In this document: positions 48,165 through 58,405 of the stretch, piece after piece | Layout of the letters: every line of letters starts with the position of its first letter | Numbering within the stretch: position 1 is the stretch's first letter | Source of the DNA: Trichoplusia ni | Taxonomy: Eukaryota > Arthropoda > Insecta > Lepidoptera > Noctuidae | Assembly (NCBI RefSeq): GCF_003590095.1 | Contig: NC_039483.1 | Coordinates: forward strand, 3,472,001-3,536,000 | Direction of reading: 5' to 3' | DNA length: 64,000 nucleotides | Notes under the pieces: model-generated | Told to the model about the DNA's origin: nothing | Databases searched by the model: none | The model's input: the letters and a program-made list of their open reading frames with translations, nothing else | Program-made: the position numbers and the translations under genes

Positions 48165-48234
48165 AAATCGCGATGGTGGTTCATAGTGGTTTTGGACTGA
48201 TGAATCAGGTCACTACGCTATCCGTGCATTCATT
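48165..48234 (-). repeat. SINE head fragment
   Basis: The minus strand reads TGCACGGATAGCGTAGTGAC and then ATCAGTCCAAAACCACTATG, similar to the start of the SINE at 45627. No B box remains. Confidence 0.4.
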
Positions 48235-48587
48235 AATTTTATCAAGTCGTAAAAATCATTAATCCTATGTTTAGAAAGACAGAAGGCAAGTCGAATTTTT
48301 GAATTGTCTGCTTGTTTCCACTTTTTTTACATTATTCTGTTCCACTAAAAAAATATTTATCGATTTCTCAGCCCGATTTCTATCTTTGGTACAAGTTTCG
48401 GCCTACTCGGCAAACACATCTGCTTCTGTTTTTGAGACGCGGCACGTGACAAATCCGTGCCTAGAATAAATTTCTCTTTCGGGATACAATTTCCAAGTTT
48501 AGTCTTACTTTTGAATATAGCATTTTGTTTTCCATTTATAGGTGGACGTCTTTTTTATTTCTGTCTATGTTTTTTTTATATTGAATT

Positions 48588-48745
48588 ATTAGGGTTTCGT
48601 AATCAAAAGATCCCAACGGAACCCTATGTCTAAGGCTTAATTGTCTGTAAGTTTGTTTCGCACCGGACTGTATCTCATATAGAGAATTGCTAGACGGTTA
48701 AAATTGTTACGGATTATTAGACACACATTTCAATAAGGCATTGTA
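48588..48745 (+). repeat. GGTTCCGT-type interspersed repeat
   Basis: AGGGTTTCGTAATCAAAAGA, CAACGGAACCCTATGTCTAA, GCACCGGACTGTATCTCATA, TTGCTAGACGGTTAAAATTG. Confidence 0.65.
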
Positions 48746-50126
48746 TTCATGCGGTACTGAGCAAATTTGGTTATTTCTAACATATTTGTTAGCAACTCTC
48801 AACCTATTCCATGTCTCGCATATTGGATGGACCACTGTCTAATCAGCCTTCTTTACTATTACAACAGCAATGCTAGAATTTACTAACACAGTTTTTCGGA
48901 TAACGCATAGAACTAATCTTATGCCTTTCACAATTCCGCCCATTTCTATTTTTAAATTGGAGTTATTATTAATTTCCTACAATTTCATATAAATGTCATG
49001 TTTCTGAAATATACGATGCCAATCATTTGAAACCGCGAAGCGAAGGCACGGCACTGACAAATGGTTGCTATGACCTGCATTCCCTAATGATGAAATTCTA
49101 TTTCCTGTACATTTTCCACCAATTTCAACAATCATTAACATTTGACCCCCTCAAATGAGTCCTGGCTGTATGAGTCTTATGCCTTGACCTACTATCCCAC
49201 TAATATTATATGCAAAAGCAGGTAAGTGTGTTTTCGGTTGGAATAGTTTTGATCAAATTTTATTTTGAGGTAGCTATCACCCTGGATTAATATACTTTTT
49301 CCAGATATACCAAACTTTCTCACGGATAACCGAAGCAAAATGTTCACATAGGCTAAATTATATTCGTAACGATAGGACCGTGGTTGCAAGATCATTTTTC
49401 ATGTATACAAGATCGAATATTATCCTTACAAAGCAAGCTGCTTCAGTTATGAGATAAACACGTGATTTTAGGTGAAAGTGGATTGTCCACTTTACAAACT
49501 AATAACCAGGAATTGCTAGAAAAAGCGTCCCATTTTAAACGTCCCTAACTTATTTTTTTAAAGAGGTGAATGATACTAATATCGGCTAAGCGAATTATCA
49601 TGCTGAATCGCTTGGTACCCAAAAAAAAAGAGAAATGCTACCCATAAAAAACCATTGAAATGAAAATCCCCCTTTCTTAAATCGTTTGATTAATGATAAG
49701 GCACTTAGAAATATTACGGCTTCACTAAGCGCTGTTTTTGTTTTCTCGGCAAAACATGCCCATATTTTTGGTACATGTGCGAAAACATTTAGCTTTGGCC
49801 TTAGTTGACCTTTGACCTTTGGCTTCCGTTTTTAAAGCCGATTTCTGGTAAAGCTTCTTATTTATTAATAATTTATTATTAATTCTTTCTCATTAATCGG
49901 AAATGACTTCATGAATGAAACCAAAGCAATGGTCGATTTTGTGAACGGTACCCTTACGTTACTCGGTTTCGTACTCTTTTATAAGTTTGACATCGAATAG
50001 TATATCGCATTGAGATTTCGTAGAAAGTGTGGTCAGTTGGTTATAATATTTTGAAAAAAATTCTAGGAGTATGCAACCTATACTTTGGCAAATTATTATT
50101 TTAGGTCATAATTATTAATGACTCTA

Positions 50127-50235
50127 TGACTGCACCGGTAGCCGAGTGGTAGATGTTACCTCGTCAAACCCAGCTCAGTGCATACGAAACCGTTGATTGA
50201 ACAGCTAGCCCATCACAAAATCCAGACCCTGGTAA
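50127..50235 (+). repeat. SINE head fragment
   Basis: GCACCGGTAGCCGAGTGGTA is an A-box-bearing head. CCTCGTCAAACCCAGCTCAG and later bases are diverged and lack a clear B box. Confidence 0.45.
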
Positions 50236-50476
50236 GAATCTTAACAATTATATTGTACCTATAAGTCTAAGTAAATATTAAATTCTCTCACTGCGAAGCG
50301 CTTAAGATATTCCTGCAAAAACAACACTAATTGTACACAAAACAAAAGAAACCAGCTCCAAGTATGATAACACAACTAGTATAAAACAGTAAATAGGATT
50401 CTTTTCATAAGCGCTGCGTGCCAAACAAAGGTACTCCTATAGAAGCATTGTTAATAATTTCTTTACACTTTTTTTA

Positions 50477-50562
50477 GGGTTGCGTTTCATAAGAGTAAAA
50501 ACGAGAGCCCTTTTCAGAGGTTTTGTCCGTCTGTTTGTCTGCCCATCTGTAAGACTGTCCGT
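50477..50562 (+). repeat. GGTTCCGT-type interspersed repeat
   Basis: TTAGGGTTGCGTTTCATAAG, GAGAGCCCTTTTCAGAGGTT and several CTGTCCGTCTG units. The 3' part is missing. Confidence 0.5.
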
Positions 50563-50618
50563 CTGATCTTATGTGTAAAAATCTTAATAATTCTTAATAG
50601 ATTTAAAAAATCTAAAAT

Positions 50619-50704
50619 CCCATGTTTTTTTGCATTGTCATCGGGTTTGAAGCGGAACAACAAACCAAAAAACAAACAAGAAAGTGAGTTTATAAAAACG
50701 TGGG
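50619..50704 (-). mobile_element. CCCACGTTTTTA element, internally deleted copy
   Basis: The minus strand starts CCCACGTTTTTATAAACTCA, then TTTCTTGTTTG and CTTCAAACCCGATGACAATG. The full element is at 61252-61436. Confidence 0.65.
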
Positions 50705-51653
50705 AAAAATAAAGATCGAGGTTAAGCAAAGGTTGTTCCAGTCATAAATTTGATAGGTGACGAATTACGTTTGCAAATTAGTTTTTCTTCGTCCTATTTG
50801 TCTTTATTGTACGGAACCTGCAGTGTAGCGATTGTATTTCGCACTTGCCCAGTATTTATTACTGTGTTTTTGCTCCGCAGTGCTACGCCTACTGGTCTCT
50901 TTTTCATTTCAGTCTTTGTGCGATTTCCTTTTGTTGGCGATGTAAAGGTCATAGTGTTTCGGTTGTCAGTTTTCATAAATTCTTGGTGTTATGTGTTGAA
51001 AGAGTTCGTGTTATGGACTGAGGAGGTCTGTTTATCCGTTGGATTTGACCTCTTTGCTGAATGTAATTTATACAGGGTTGGAAGTGTGTATATGTGATAA
51101 GGTTAAGCTCTCAGAATATTTTTTTTATATCCTTTAATTATTTTTTCCACCTAGTCTTTTCCCAAACTAAGTTAAGGTTGGTTTTTAGTTTAACAAGCTT
51201 CAGCTGAAAACCTTATTTTAGATAGAGTGATGATTTATATGACCTCCACATTTATTTATTTTTTTAGAAAAAAATAGTTTTATAATTTAATTACTATTTG
51301 TTTCGGAATTATTTATTATTATTTTCTATGTGTTTTAGGTCTGAACCACACAAATGCCTAAAAAAAAATCACATCGGTCTAGCCGTTTAAGTAGGTTAAG
51401 TTCAGTGAAGGAAAGTTAGGTAATTTTCTTTGGACTTTCCCAAAAAATTAAACGGGCAGAGTTTGTAAAAAGTATTTTTATTTCGTACTTCTTAGTGCAA
51501 CAAACTTTATTTAAGAAAAGTATGTTAAACCATCAAAGGAATTCTTAACAATTTTTCCAAGTGGTTTTTGCAAATTTTATTTCAGCTTTTTCTGATTTAT
51601 GTTCTATATTTTTTTTCTCTTTATTTATTAGTTATAAAGGTAAAAACATGTAA

Positions 51654-51875
51654 CATAATGGCCATATTAGCCGAAGAACCGATAACCGTTGGGGTAAACG
51701 AGTTCTAGAGTGGAGACTACGCCTCGGCAAACGTAGTGTAGGACGTCGTCAGGCACGGTGGAGTGATGACTTGCGCAAGACGGCTGACAGGAGCTGGATG
51801 CGAGAAGCCGAAAATCGATCTCAGTGGCGTGCTCTTGGAGAGGCCTTTGTCCAGCAGTGGACTGCGATAGGCTGA
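51654..51875 (+). pseudogene. RTE-type LINE ORF, C-terminal fragment
   Basis: An open frame without a start codon reads GHISRRTDNRWGKRVLEWR, then GRRQARWSDDLRK, RSWMREAENRSQWRALGEA and FVQQWTAIG*. This is the C-terminal tail of endonuclease/reverse transcriptases of RTE-like LINEs in moths. The stop is TGA at 51873-51875, which is also the first unit of a TGATGATGATG tail. The sequence is clean over about 70 codons with no frameshift, suggesting a fairly recent insertion. The first two codons of the frame come from target DNA. Confidence 0.8.
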
Positions 51876-51883
51876 TGATGATG
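51660..51883 (+). mobile_element. 5'-truncated RTE-like LINE insertion with target duplication
   Basis: TAACATAAT occurs directly before the LINE sequence (51651-51659) and directly after the (TGA)n tail (51884-51892). It is extendable to ATGTAACATAAT if the ATG shared with the tail is counted. This fixes both borders of the insertion: only the last ~0.22 kb of the LINE was copied. Confidence 0.82.
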
Positions 51884-51975
51884 TAACATAATTATATAAA
51901 TACAGTATCCACGAAACTATCAAAACATTTTGTCAGTTGGATCTCATTTTACTTGTACTCTACTCACTATACTCG

Positions 51976-52176
51976 TATTTTATAATATAAATAGCGGTCG
52001 CCCGCGGCTCCGCCCACGTGAAATTTCGCTGTAAAGAATAATACAGTTTTTATTTTAAGTCGATTCAAACATACTTATGTTACTTCTAATCCCTTCAATA
52101 CCATGTGTACGAGGTTTCATAATGATCGGTTAAGTATTTTTCACGCAAAGGCGTAACAAACAAACTTACACTCACA
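51976..52176 (-). mobile_element. Divergent Helitron fragment next to a Helitron
   Basis: GTCGCCCGCGGCTCCGCCCA at the left end resembles the Helitron 3' GC-rich end in reverse. The interior has GTGTACGAGGTTTCATAATG and TTTTTCACGCAAAGGCGTAA. It abuts the Helitron at 52177 in the opposite orientation. Confidence 0.45.
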
Positions 52177-52407
52177 TCTATACTAATATATAAAGCTGAA
52201 GAGTTTGTTTGTTTGTTTGAAAGCGCTAATCTCAGAAACTACTGGTTCGATTTGAAAAAATCTTGTGTTGAATAGACCATTTATCACGGAAGGCTATAGG
52301 CTATATAACATCACGCTGCGACTAATAGGAGCGAAGATACAATGGAAAATGTAGAAAAAACGGGGAAAATTCTTACCACGTGGTTACAACAGCAACAGCA
52401 ACAGCTA
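52177..52407 (+). mobile_element. Short non-autonomous Helitron, complete ends
   Basis: A|TCTATACTAATATATAAAGC start, CTCAGAAACTACTGGTTCGA and a CAACAGCAACAGCAACAGCTAG|T end. The usual GGACGAAGTCGCGGG near the 3' end is replaced by an (ACAGCA)n run, so the GC-rich hairpin is lost. Confidence 0.7.
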
Positions 52408-53322
52408 GTTTATAATATAAGTAGAGATATTTAAGTATTTGTATATTCTTATGAAGCCAATGTAAGTAATATGCAAGGAGTAGGACTTCGTTCACGTCAC
52501 ACTGACGTCTCATTAACCTCACAATGGCGGCACGTCATGCTATCAATCTTCATTTAAAACTGTCAATTGAATTATCAAAAGACGTGCGAATATTAGCAGT
52601 AAGCTAATTTTAGAATTTCGCATTCCATACATGGAAGATTTGATAGTCGATGGAAGAACCTTTTAGTGGCCTAGTACTGGAACAAGTAACGTTAAAACGA
52701 AATAGGTTGTAACTTATACTTACCTTGAGATTTGGTATAACTTCGTGGTTAGGCCATTACACATTAGTGAGTTATTATAATAAGTTCCGTGTTTCAGTTA
52801 TTATAATGACTTAAATCCACCCTCAAATTTATGACCGAGCCGCAGAGGTTGTATCTGATTTTTATTTTTCGATATGTTTTTAAAGCGGTATCAAAAATAC
52901 ATCATTTGAGAATTACAACGATTTGTGTGATACATACAAACAAACAGACAGCGTACCCTCCGTAACAGTCTCGTATTAAATACGAAAGCCAAAATGTCAA
53001 GCAAATCAGAGAGCGAAAAAACAAAAGATCAACATCATGTTCAAAAAGTGTCTCCCGCTAAGTCCAAGTAGGTACCTCTTCCCCCTACTTCTCTGCTCCA
53101 AGACCCCACAGGTGTAATGTCATGAGCACATCATTATTTATACTAATACCTGTATAATTATTTTCATAAGGAAAGCGCTTAGGTCACGCGATGTTACGTT
53201 GTTCACACGCAACGGTTACGCGCGAAAGTTTTCCCAATGTTTATGTGACGTGGCTGTTGATTTAGTACACCCTGTATTTTTGGGAGTCGTAGTTCTGTTG
53301 TGAAATAATATGTGCAGGTATA

Positions 53323-53704
53323 CACCGTGATTTTTAGTCGTCTTACAAAAGCAGCCCAGTTCATGTATCCAATGACTGGAACACGTTCATGATAAAAAAA
53401 TAGGTATTTATGAGATTTGAATAAATTTAAGATGCAATTTTTATTCAATATTATGATGCAATTCGTAGTTTTTTAGAAATACAGCTCTGTTGTGAGCGCG
53501 GTCCAAGCCTGGTAACAATGGTGACGGGCGTAGGCGGCGGCGTTTTTATCATTTTTAAGAGTATATTTCAGATTTCTCTTGTTTAATTTTCTTCGTACTT
53601 ATTATTTTAGTTGATGATAAAAAAAATAATAATCGCGTCTAGGGGTATTTTACGTCGGATACATGAACTGGGCTACTTTTGTAAGACGACTAAAAATCAC
53701 CGTG
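53323..53704 (-). mobile_element. Non-autonomous TIR DNA transposon, copy 2
   Basis: Inverted copy of 3613-3996. The CGCGTCTAGGGGTATTTTAC segment next to its right end is the complement of bases next to the left end of copy 1. TIRs start CACCGTGATTTTTAGTCGTC and CACGGTGATTTTTAGTCGTC. TATA flanks both sides (53319-53322 and 53705-53708). It is 382 bp. Confidence 0.82.
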
Positions 53705-54699
53705 TATAACTTAGGGGGTTTTATTGGTAGATATAGCTTGGTTTATTTTATTTTAGTTTATATTTTATTCGAGGTGTATTAACGAGAAAAGTCTTTGATT
53801 TTTTTCTGGTTATAGACACAATTATAATACTAAAGCCTGTATGTCTGTCTGTCCGTGCGTCCCTTAATGCCTAACTTTATAACTGCTAACCTTAATAGCT
53901 AGACTGTTGAAATACCTACCGATAATAATTATATTTTCGTTATAACTAAAAAAAAAACATTAAGGTTAAGCAGCGACTGGTACGGTTAGAGGGTGATCGA
54001 TTTCTCTATATATTTATAAAGAGTCTTCAGTGTTCGTTGTCTTATTTTATCTCAATATGCAGCTCATATATTTTTATTAATACGTCCTTTTGTTATTGAC
54101 TATAGCTAGATTCATCTTCTCTTTCCATAAAACAATATAAAGCAGGAATGTCGTTCTCATACCATTCTATCTCTGTCTACTAACTTTCTACAATATCTTT
54201 ACCCATTCGCATATAATAATCTTATTTAATCAGCAGCCAAGCGGAATGCCCTCACGCTGGGGTCACAGCTCGGCGTAAGGGACTTGGACCCATGACCCCA
54301 CACATCGTGCGTATCGTTTAATTTGAAATTACTTTCATCGTGACCTAACATGACACCATTTTAAATTCCTCCGATATGAAATCGAATCGTTTTTAATAAG
54401 TTTTTGAGTTCTTTATGATTTTTTAATAAACTTACAGATGATTAGAAGAAGTTTAATATAAATATTGAATGTATTTTGAGTTTTAACAAAAATATATTAT
54501 AAAGATTCTAAAAGCGACGTTTTTTGAGTGAACTCAATTATTTGTAAAGAAAACGCTTTTTTCAATAAATAATTGATTGCTTGCCGAACTACATAACCAT
54601 TACAATGTCATGATTCAGATGATAGGTTATTAAAAATAATACCTAGTAAACAGGGAGAGAAATCATACATATCTTACTACACGTTTCAACTCAATACAC

Positions 54700-54845
54700 A
54701 AAAGCAAAATTGATAGATGTTTTATAAATGAATTAGAATACACAGATAGCCAACTACCAAACCCAATATGGTACAGGGATCGAACCCACGACGTACTATT
54801 TTGACAATCATTTGGATCCAAATGCATTCCGAGTCCGGGCATCTC
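54700..54845 (-). mobile_element. SINE fragment with B box
   Basis: The minus strand reads GTCGTGGGTTCGATCCCTGT (B box), then ACCATATTGGGTTTGGTAGT and TTGGCTATCTGTGTATTC. Upstream GCCCGGACTCGGAATGCATT may be the degraded head. Confidence 0.45.
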
Positions 54846-56823
54846 TTTGTACATGTGACTAAAATAAGAAATCAAGACATCTCAATTATAAATTACTCTT
54901 TGATAATGGGTATCAATTTTCTCGATAAAGCTTGATATCACAATTTAAATCTTAAAGAAAACAGAACATTATGTAAAGTATCCCTTGAGGTTTTAAAATT
55001 CTGCAAAGACATTCTCTTAAAAGCTAAGAACAAGCTTCGAATACTAATTTCAAGAAATATAAATAAGAAATTGCTAATCTATTGAAGCGAAAGGAATTAT
55101 TCTTGTTGAAGTCTAACGATTTTCTCGTTAAGCATATTTGTTTGTTCCTATTTGTACAGTCACGGCTTTTTTATTGCATTTCGGTTATTGTAATTCTAAA
55201 TGGGAAAATCTGTTTTCTCAGTACGATTCCACGATTAAGGGTACTTAACACTAGCCTACCTCTAGTGTTGAGTTTTAATGAGCGTATGCCAAGTGGAAAT
55301 GCTGATGTTAGAGCCCTAAGTTATGGAGCGAAAGCTGTCGGTCCATATTAGCTGACATGTGAATTGAGTATCGATGTAAAGTGGGAGATGTTAGACTAGT
55401 TTTCAGACTTTGTAGCTCGTGGCAACCCGTAATGACTGTCAAAGAAGAATGAATAACAGTCACCCGTAACCACGTATTTTTTTTAATACAATGAAGTATG
55501 AAACTTGCTTGTATATCAAACTGATGGGAAGATTAATTCAGGGTTGAACTCACGTTTCAGGATTCACATTAGTTTAAAAATGCCTTTTTACTCAGGGTGA
55601 TTTATTTAAGCTTCAGTCCATAAAACACTTTTAGAAAACCTTATATGGCATAGAATAAAGACCCAAAATAATTATGCTCAGTAAAAGCTAAAACCAGCAA
55701 TGAAAACCTAGAAAAACCTAGCAAACACAAATTACCCCACCAACATTTATGTCCGGGGCTAAATGGGACAAATAAAGCTGAAAAGCCGAAATGAGTTCTA
55801 CAAATGCTCACTAATGTAATGGTCTTTGGGATAATAGTTTGTGAAACCGCATGCTCTTTGCCCCCATTCAAAAAGAAAAAAGAACAGAAACTCGTCGCTT
55901 TTCTTTATAACTTTTGCATACATTGTGATTTTTTACTAGCACATAAATCCAAAGTTGTGATTGTGGTCTTTATCTAAACTTGCGAAGTTTTTTGTTGGGT
56001 ATAAAGTTTTACGGTAGAACTTTTCTTTTCCATAATGAAGGCTACCGCTTGGAGGCATATTGACTATGTAGAATATTTCAGTCAGGTTTGTAAAATAACG
56101 CAAAAAGTATTGTAACTATCAAGAAATCTTTTAGAACAATAGGATTGTCATATTTTTTTCACAATACCCTTTTTTTTGTATATAGCAAATGATTATAGGA
56201 ATACTATTAGATATAATGAAGTTTTTTCTTAAAAATAAATTGATAAAAATACAATGGAATACATTTTATTCGTGTCGACACTTCTATGTTTAAATTTTAC
56301 TTAATTGTTACATCAAAATTTTTATAAATTTTAAAGCAATTTATAAAAAACGTATTTCTTTTCTATCTCAACTAATGGCGAAAACACGTTTCTGATATTT
56401 TTTAGCCTTCTATATAAAGGACTAAAAGATTTAAACTTTTTTGCCCAGTCATAATCCATATTCAAGATTCAATAGCTTTATATTAAAAAATATAATATAT
56501 TTTGATTTAAAAGCAATGAAATCTCTTAGCTGAGTGATATTGCCGCAACTTTTTTTGATGATAGATGATATAAGTACTCCATATTCCTTTTCAATAACTT
56601 ACGTGACGAAATATTAAAGCTCAACAAAAAAAATCAAAAGTCATCAAATAACATTTAATAACAGTCCAGTCAAAGTAGAGCCTTTCTACTTTATCTCAAT
56701 TTTGAAATGTCAAAAGAAATCTCTGAGGAGCGTTACAAAAATACCACCATCAAAATGAATCATAATTGTGTTGTCTCAGCTATTGAGTACAATCAACTAA
56801 CGATGCTTCTTTTGTTTCAGAAA

Positions 56824-56865
56824 ATGACTTCATCAGAAAAATTCCAAAAACACCAGCGGTCGTAG
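56824..56865 (+). CDS. Upstream ORF of 13 codons abutting the receptor start codon
   Basis: An ATG three bases into the exon opens a 13-codon frame (MTSSEKFQKHQRS) closed by TAG at 56863-56865, immediately followed by the receptor ATG at 56866. The two frames are the same, so the TAG is the only thing separating them. The uORF ATG has A at -3 (AAAATGA), a better initiation context than the main ATG, which has T at -3. Such an arrangement would be expected to make receptor translation depend on leaky scanning or reinitiation, or to allow stop readthrough. Translation itself is inferred. Confidence 0.5.
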   Translation: MTSSEKFQKHQRS

Positions 56866-57274
56866 ATGATCTCTCCACCAGAAGTGGAACACCAAAAATG
56901 GAACTCAACAACCGAAACCCAAACAGAAATCATTATAGAAAACGTCAAAGAAGAAAAATACAACTTCTCAAACAACTTCTACAACGTCATAAACAGAATA
57001 GAAGAGAAAATAGAAGAATGTGGAAATTTGACTTTGAATGGGACATTAAAAGACTGTGAGGAGAAACCTTACGATAGTTTTGAAATAAGTGTCGTTATTA
57101 TACTGTGTCTGTTAATTGTAGTGACTGTTATTGGTAACACGTTGATCATATCTGCTGTTGTGACTACGAAACGTTTGAGGACAGTGACGAACTGTTTTGT
57201 GACAAGTTTGGCTGCTGCTGATCTGTTGGTTGGAATCTTTGTGATGCCTCCTGCGATAGCTGTTCATATTAGTG
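56866..57274 (+). CDS. Biogenic-amine GPCR, first coding exon (octopamine/tyramine receptor-like), partial
   Basis: Encodes the N-terminal 136 residues plus one base of a rhodopsin-family receptor, presumably a plasma-membrane receptor for octopamine or tyramine. Residues 1-70 form a hydrophilic extracellular tail with four N-glycosylation sequons (N13, N33, N54, N58). Residues 72-98 are TM1 with the GN pair, N91 being position 1.50. KRLRTVTN (102-109) is the first intracellular loop. Residues 110-133 are TM2 with LAAAD, D119 being the conserved Asp 2.50, then VMPP and HIS. The KRLRTVTNCFV stretch resembles alpha2-adrenergic-like octopamine and type 2/3 tyramine receptors more than beta-octopamine receptors (RVITNYFVV), but the subtype is not settled. 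The open frame runs to a TAA at 57280, inside the donor, so coding is taken to end at 57274 in phase 1. TM3-TM7 lie beyond the window. There is no signal peptide, as is normal for this family. Start chosen as the first ATG after an in-frame TAG. Confidence 0.88.
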
Positions 57275-58132
57275 GTAAGTAATATTTTTCCTCAGAATAA
57301 TTCGACAAGTACGTCTCTGGCACAACACGCTTAATCTCGATCGCGATCAATGATCATATTCCGTGATCGCATCTTGCACCAAATTGATTGACCGTCAATT
57401 AATAGTCAATAGTTGTGTATTTCGTTCATTACCAATCTAGACCGTGGAATTTGATCGCAAATCGCAATTGCGGTGGAGTGTGTAAAGAGCGTCTTTGTAT
57501 GAAGCAATCGTGATATAATTTTAAGTACAGGTGTAAGGCCGTAGTCCGTCATATCATCGGTTTCTCTTTCATCCTATTTCGTTTTTAAATTATTCATAGT
57601 TGATTTATAAAAGCCATAGTTCACATTCTAATTATGAGCGTTACATCAGTACCATATAAACTACGGTAAAGTGTTAATTAAAATCTTTCATAGAAGCAGA
57701 AAGCATCGATAAAAGTGTCTAGACAGAACTTATTGGAGGCTTAAATGTTAATAAATACAAAATACAGCAGTTTAATACACTAATCAAGATAATTTAGACG
57801 AATAAAATACATGAAATAAATGTAGTCTGCGATGAATAAAGTACACATTTAATTTTACGCTGTGATACTAAGTAGCACCCAAGGCTACAATAAACAAATG
57901 AGTGCTGTCGAAATGGCTGTTATTTCATTTATTTTATTTTACACTTGGTGTCGAATTTTCGAGATTTTATAGTTCAATTTAGGCTATTCTGCCGACCAGT
58001 TTCATTTATTTTATCATTACATGTGGGTACCCTGTGTTTTAGAGTTAAAATTTGGGGCCAGTCCAAATTCTGCTAAGCTTGCATGTGCAACTACATGTGA
58101 AAATGTTGGTCATGAAATTCAGAATCTATATA

Positions 58133-58405
58133 TCTATATATATGTATATACTAATATATAAAGCTTAAGAGTTTGTTTGTTTGTTGGAACGCGCTAATCT
58201 CATGAAAAACTGGTCCAAATTAAAAAAAATCTTGTCTGTGTTGAATAGACCATTCATCGAGGAAGGCTTTAGGCTATAAACCATCACGCTGCGACTAATA
58301 GGAGCTAAGATACAATGGAAAATGTGAAAAAAAAACCGGGCAGGTATACCTAAATCATAACTTATATCTTCTACCCACGGGGACGAAGTCGCGGGCAACA
58401 GCTAG
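58133..58405 (+). mobile_element. Short non-autonomous Helitron, complete ends
   Basis: TCTATATATATGTATATACT start inside an AT microsatellite, CATTCATCGAGGAAGGCTTT, CTACCCACGGGGACGAAGTC, end CAACAGCTAG|T. It lies in the intron 3' of the receptor exon. Confidence 0.72.

Larger units (their letters stand above)
5338..56820 (+). other. Long repeat-rich non-coding stretch (possible first intron)
   Basis: No convincing host exon was found on either strand. ORFs here are short, unrecognised, or fall within repeats. The identified contents are the Helitrons, SINEs, TIR elements and interspersed repeats listed separately. Between them is AT-rich sequence with no recognisable features, notably about 5.4-6.3, 7.1-8.4, 10.1-10.9, 11.1-12.6, 15.9-17.1, 17.3-19.1, 34.2-35.0, 35.2-36.9, 41.0-43.2, 43.5-45.6, 48.8-50.1 and 55.5-56.8 kb. 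Calling it an intron depends on the candidate first exon at 5.1 kb. Confidence 0.4.
56821..57274 (+). other. Exon of the GPCR gene with splice acceptor and donor
   Basis: Upstream, a CTAAC branch-site match at 56797-56801 lies about 20 nt before a T-rich tract ending TTTCAG at 56820. The exon therefore most likely starts at 56821 and carries 45 nt of 5' leader before the main ATG. The 3' end is the consensus donor G|GTAAGT with GT at 57275-57276. Both signals agree with the reading frame: coding similarity stops and the frame meets a stop right after the donor. That an intron, not a promoter, lies upstream is inferred from these splice signals. Confidence 0.75.

Noticed and set aside
50750..51097. 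115-residue open frame (plus) with a 60-residue antisense frame
   Set aside because: Hydrophobic, but no recognised motif, poor start context and no splice context. Probably chance or a repeat; left out of the gene list.
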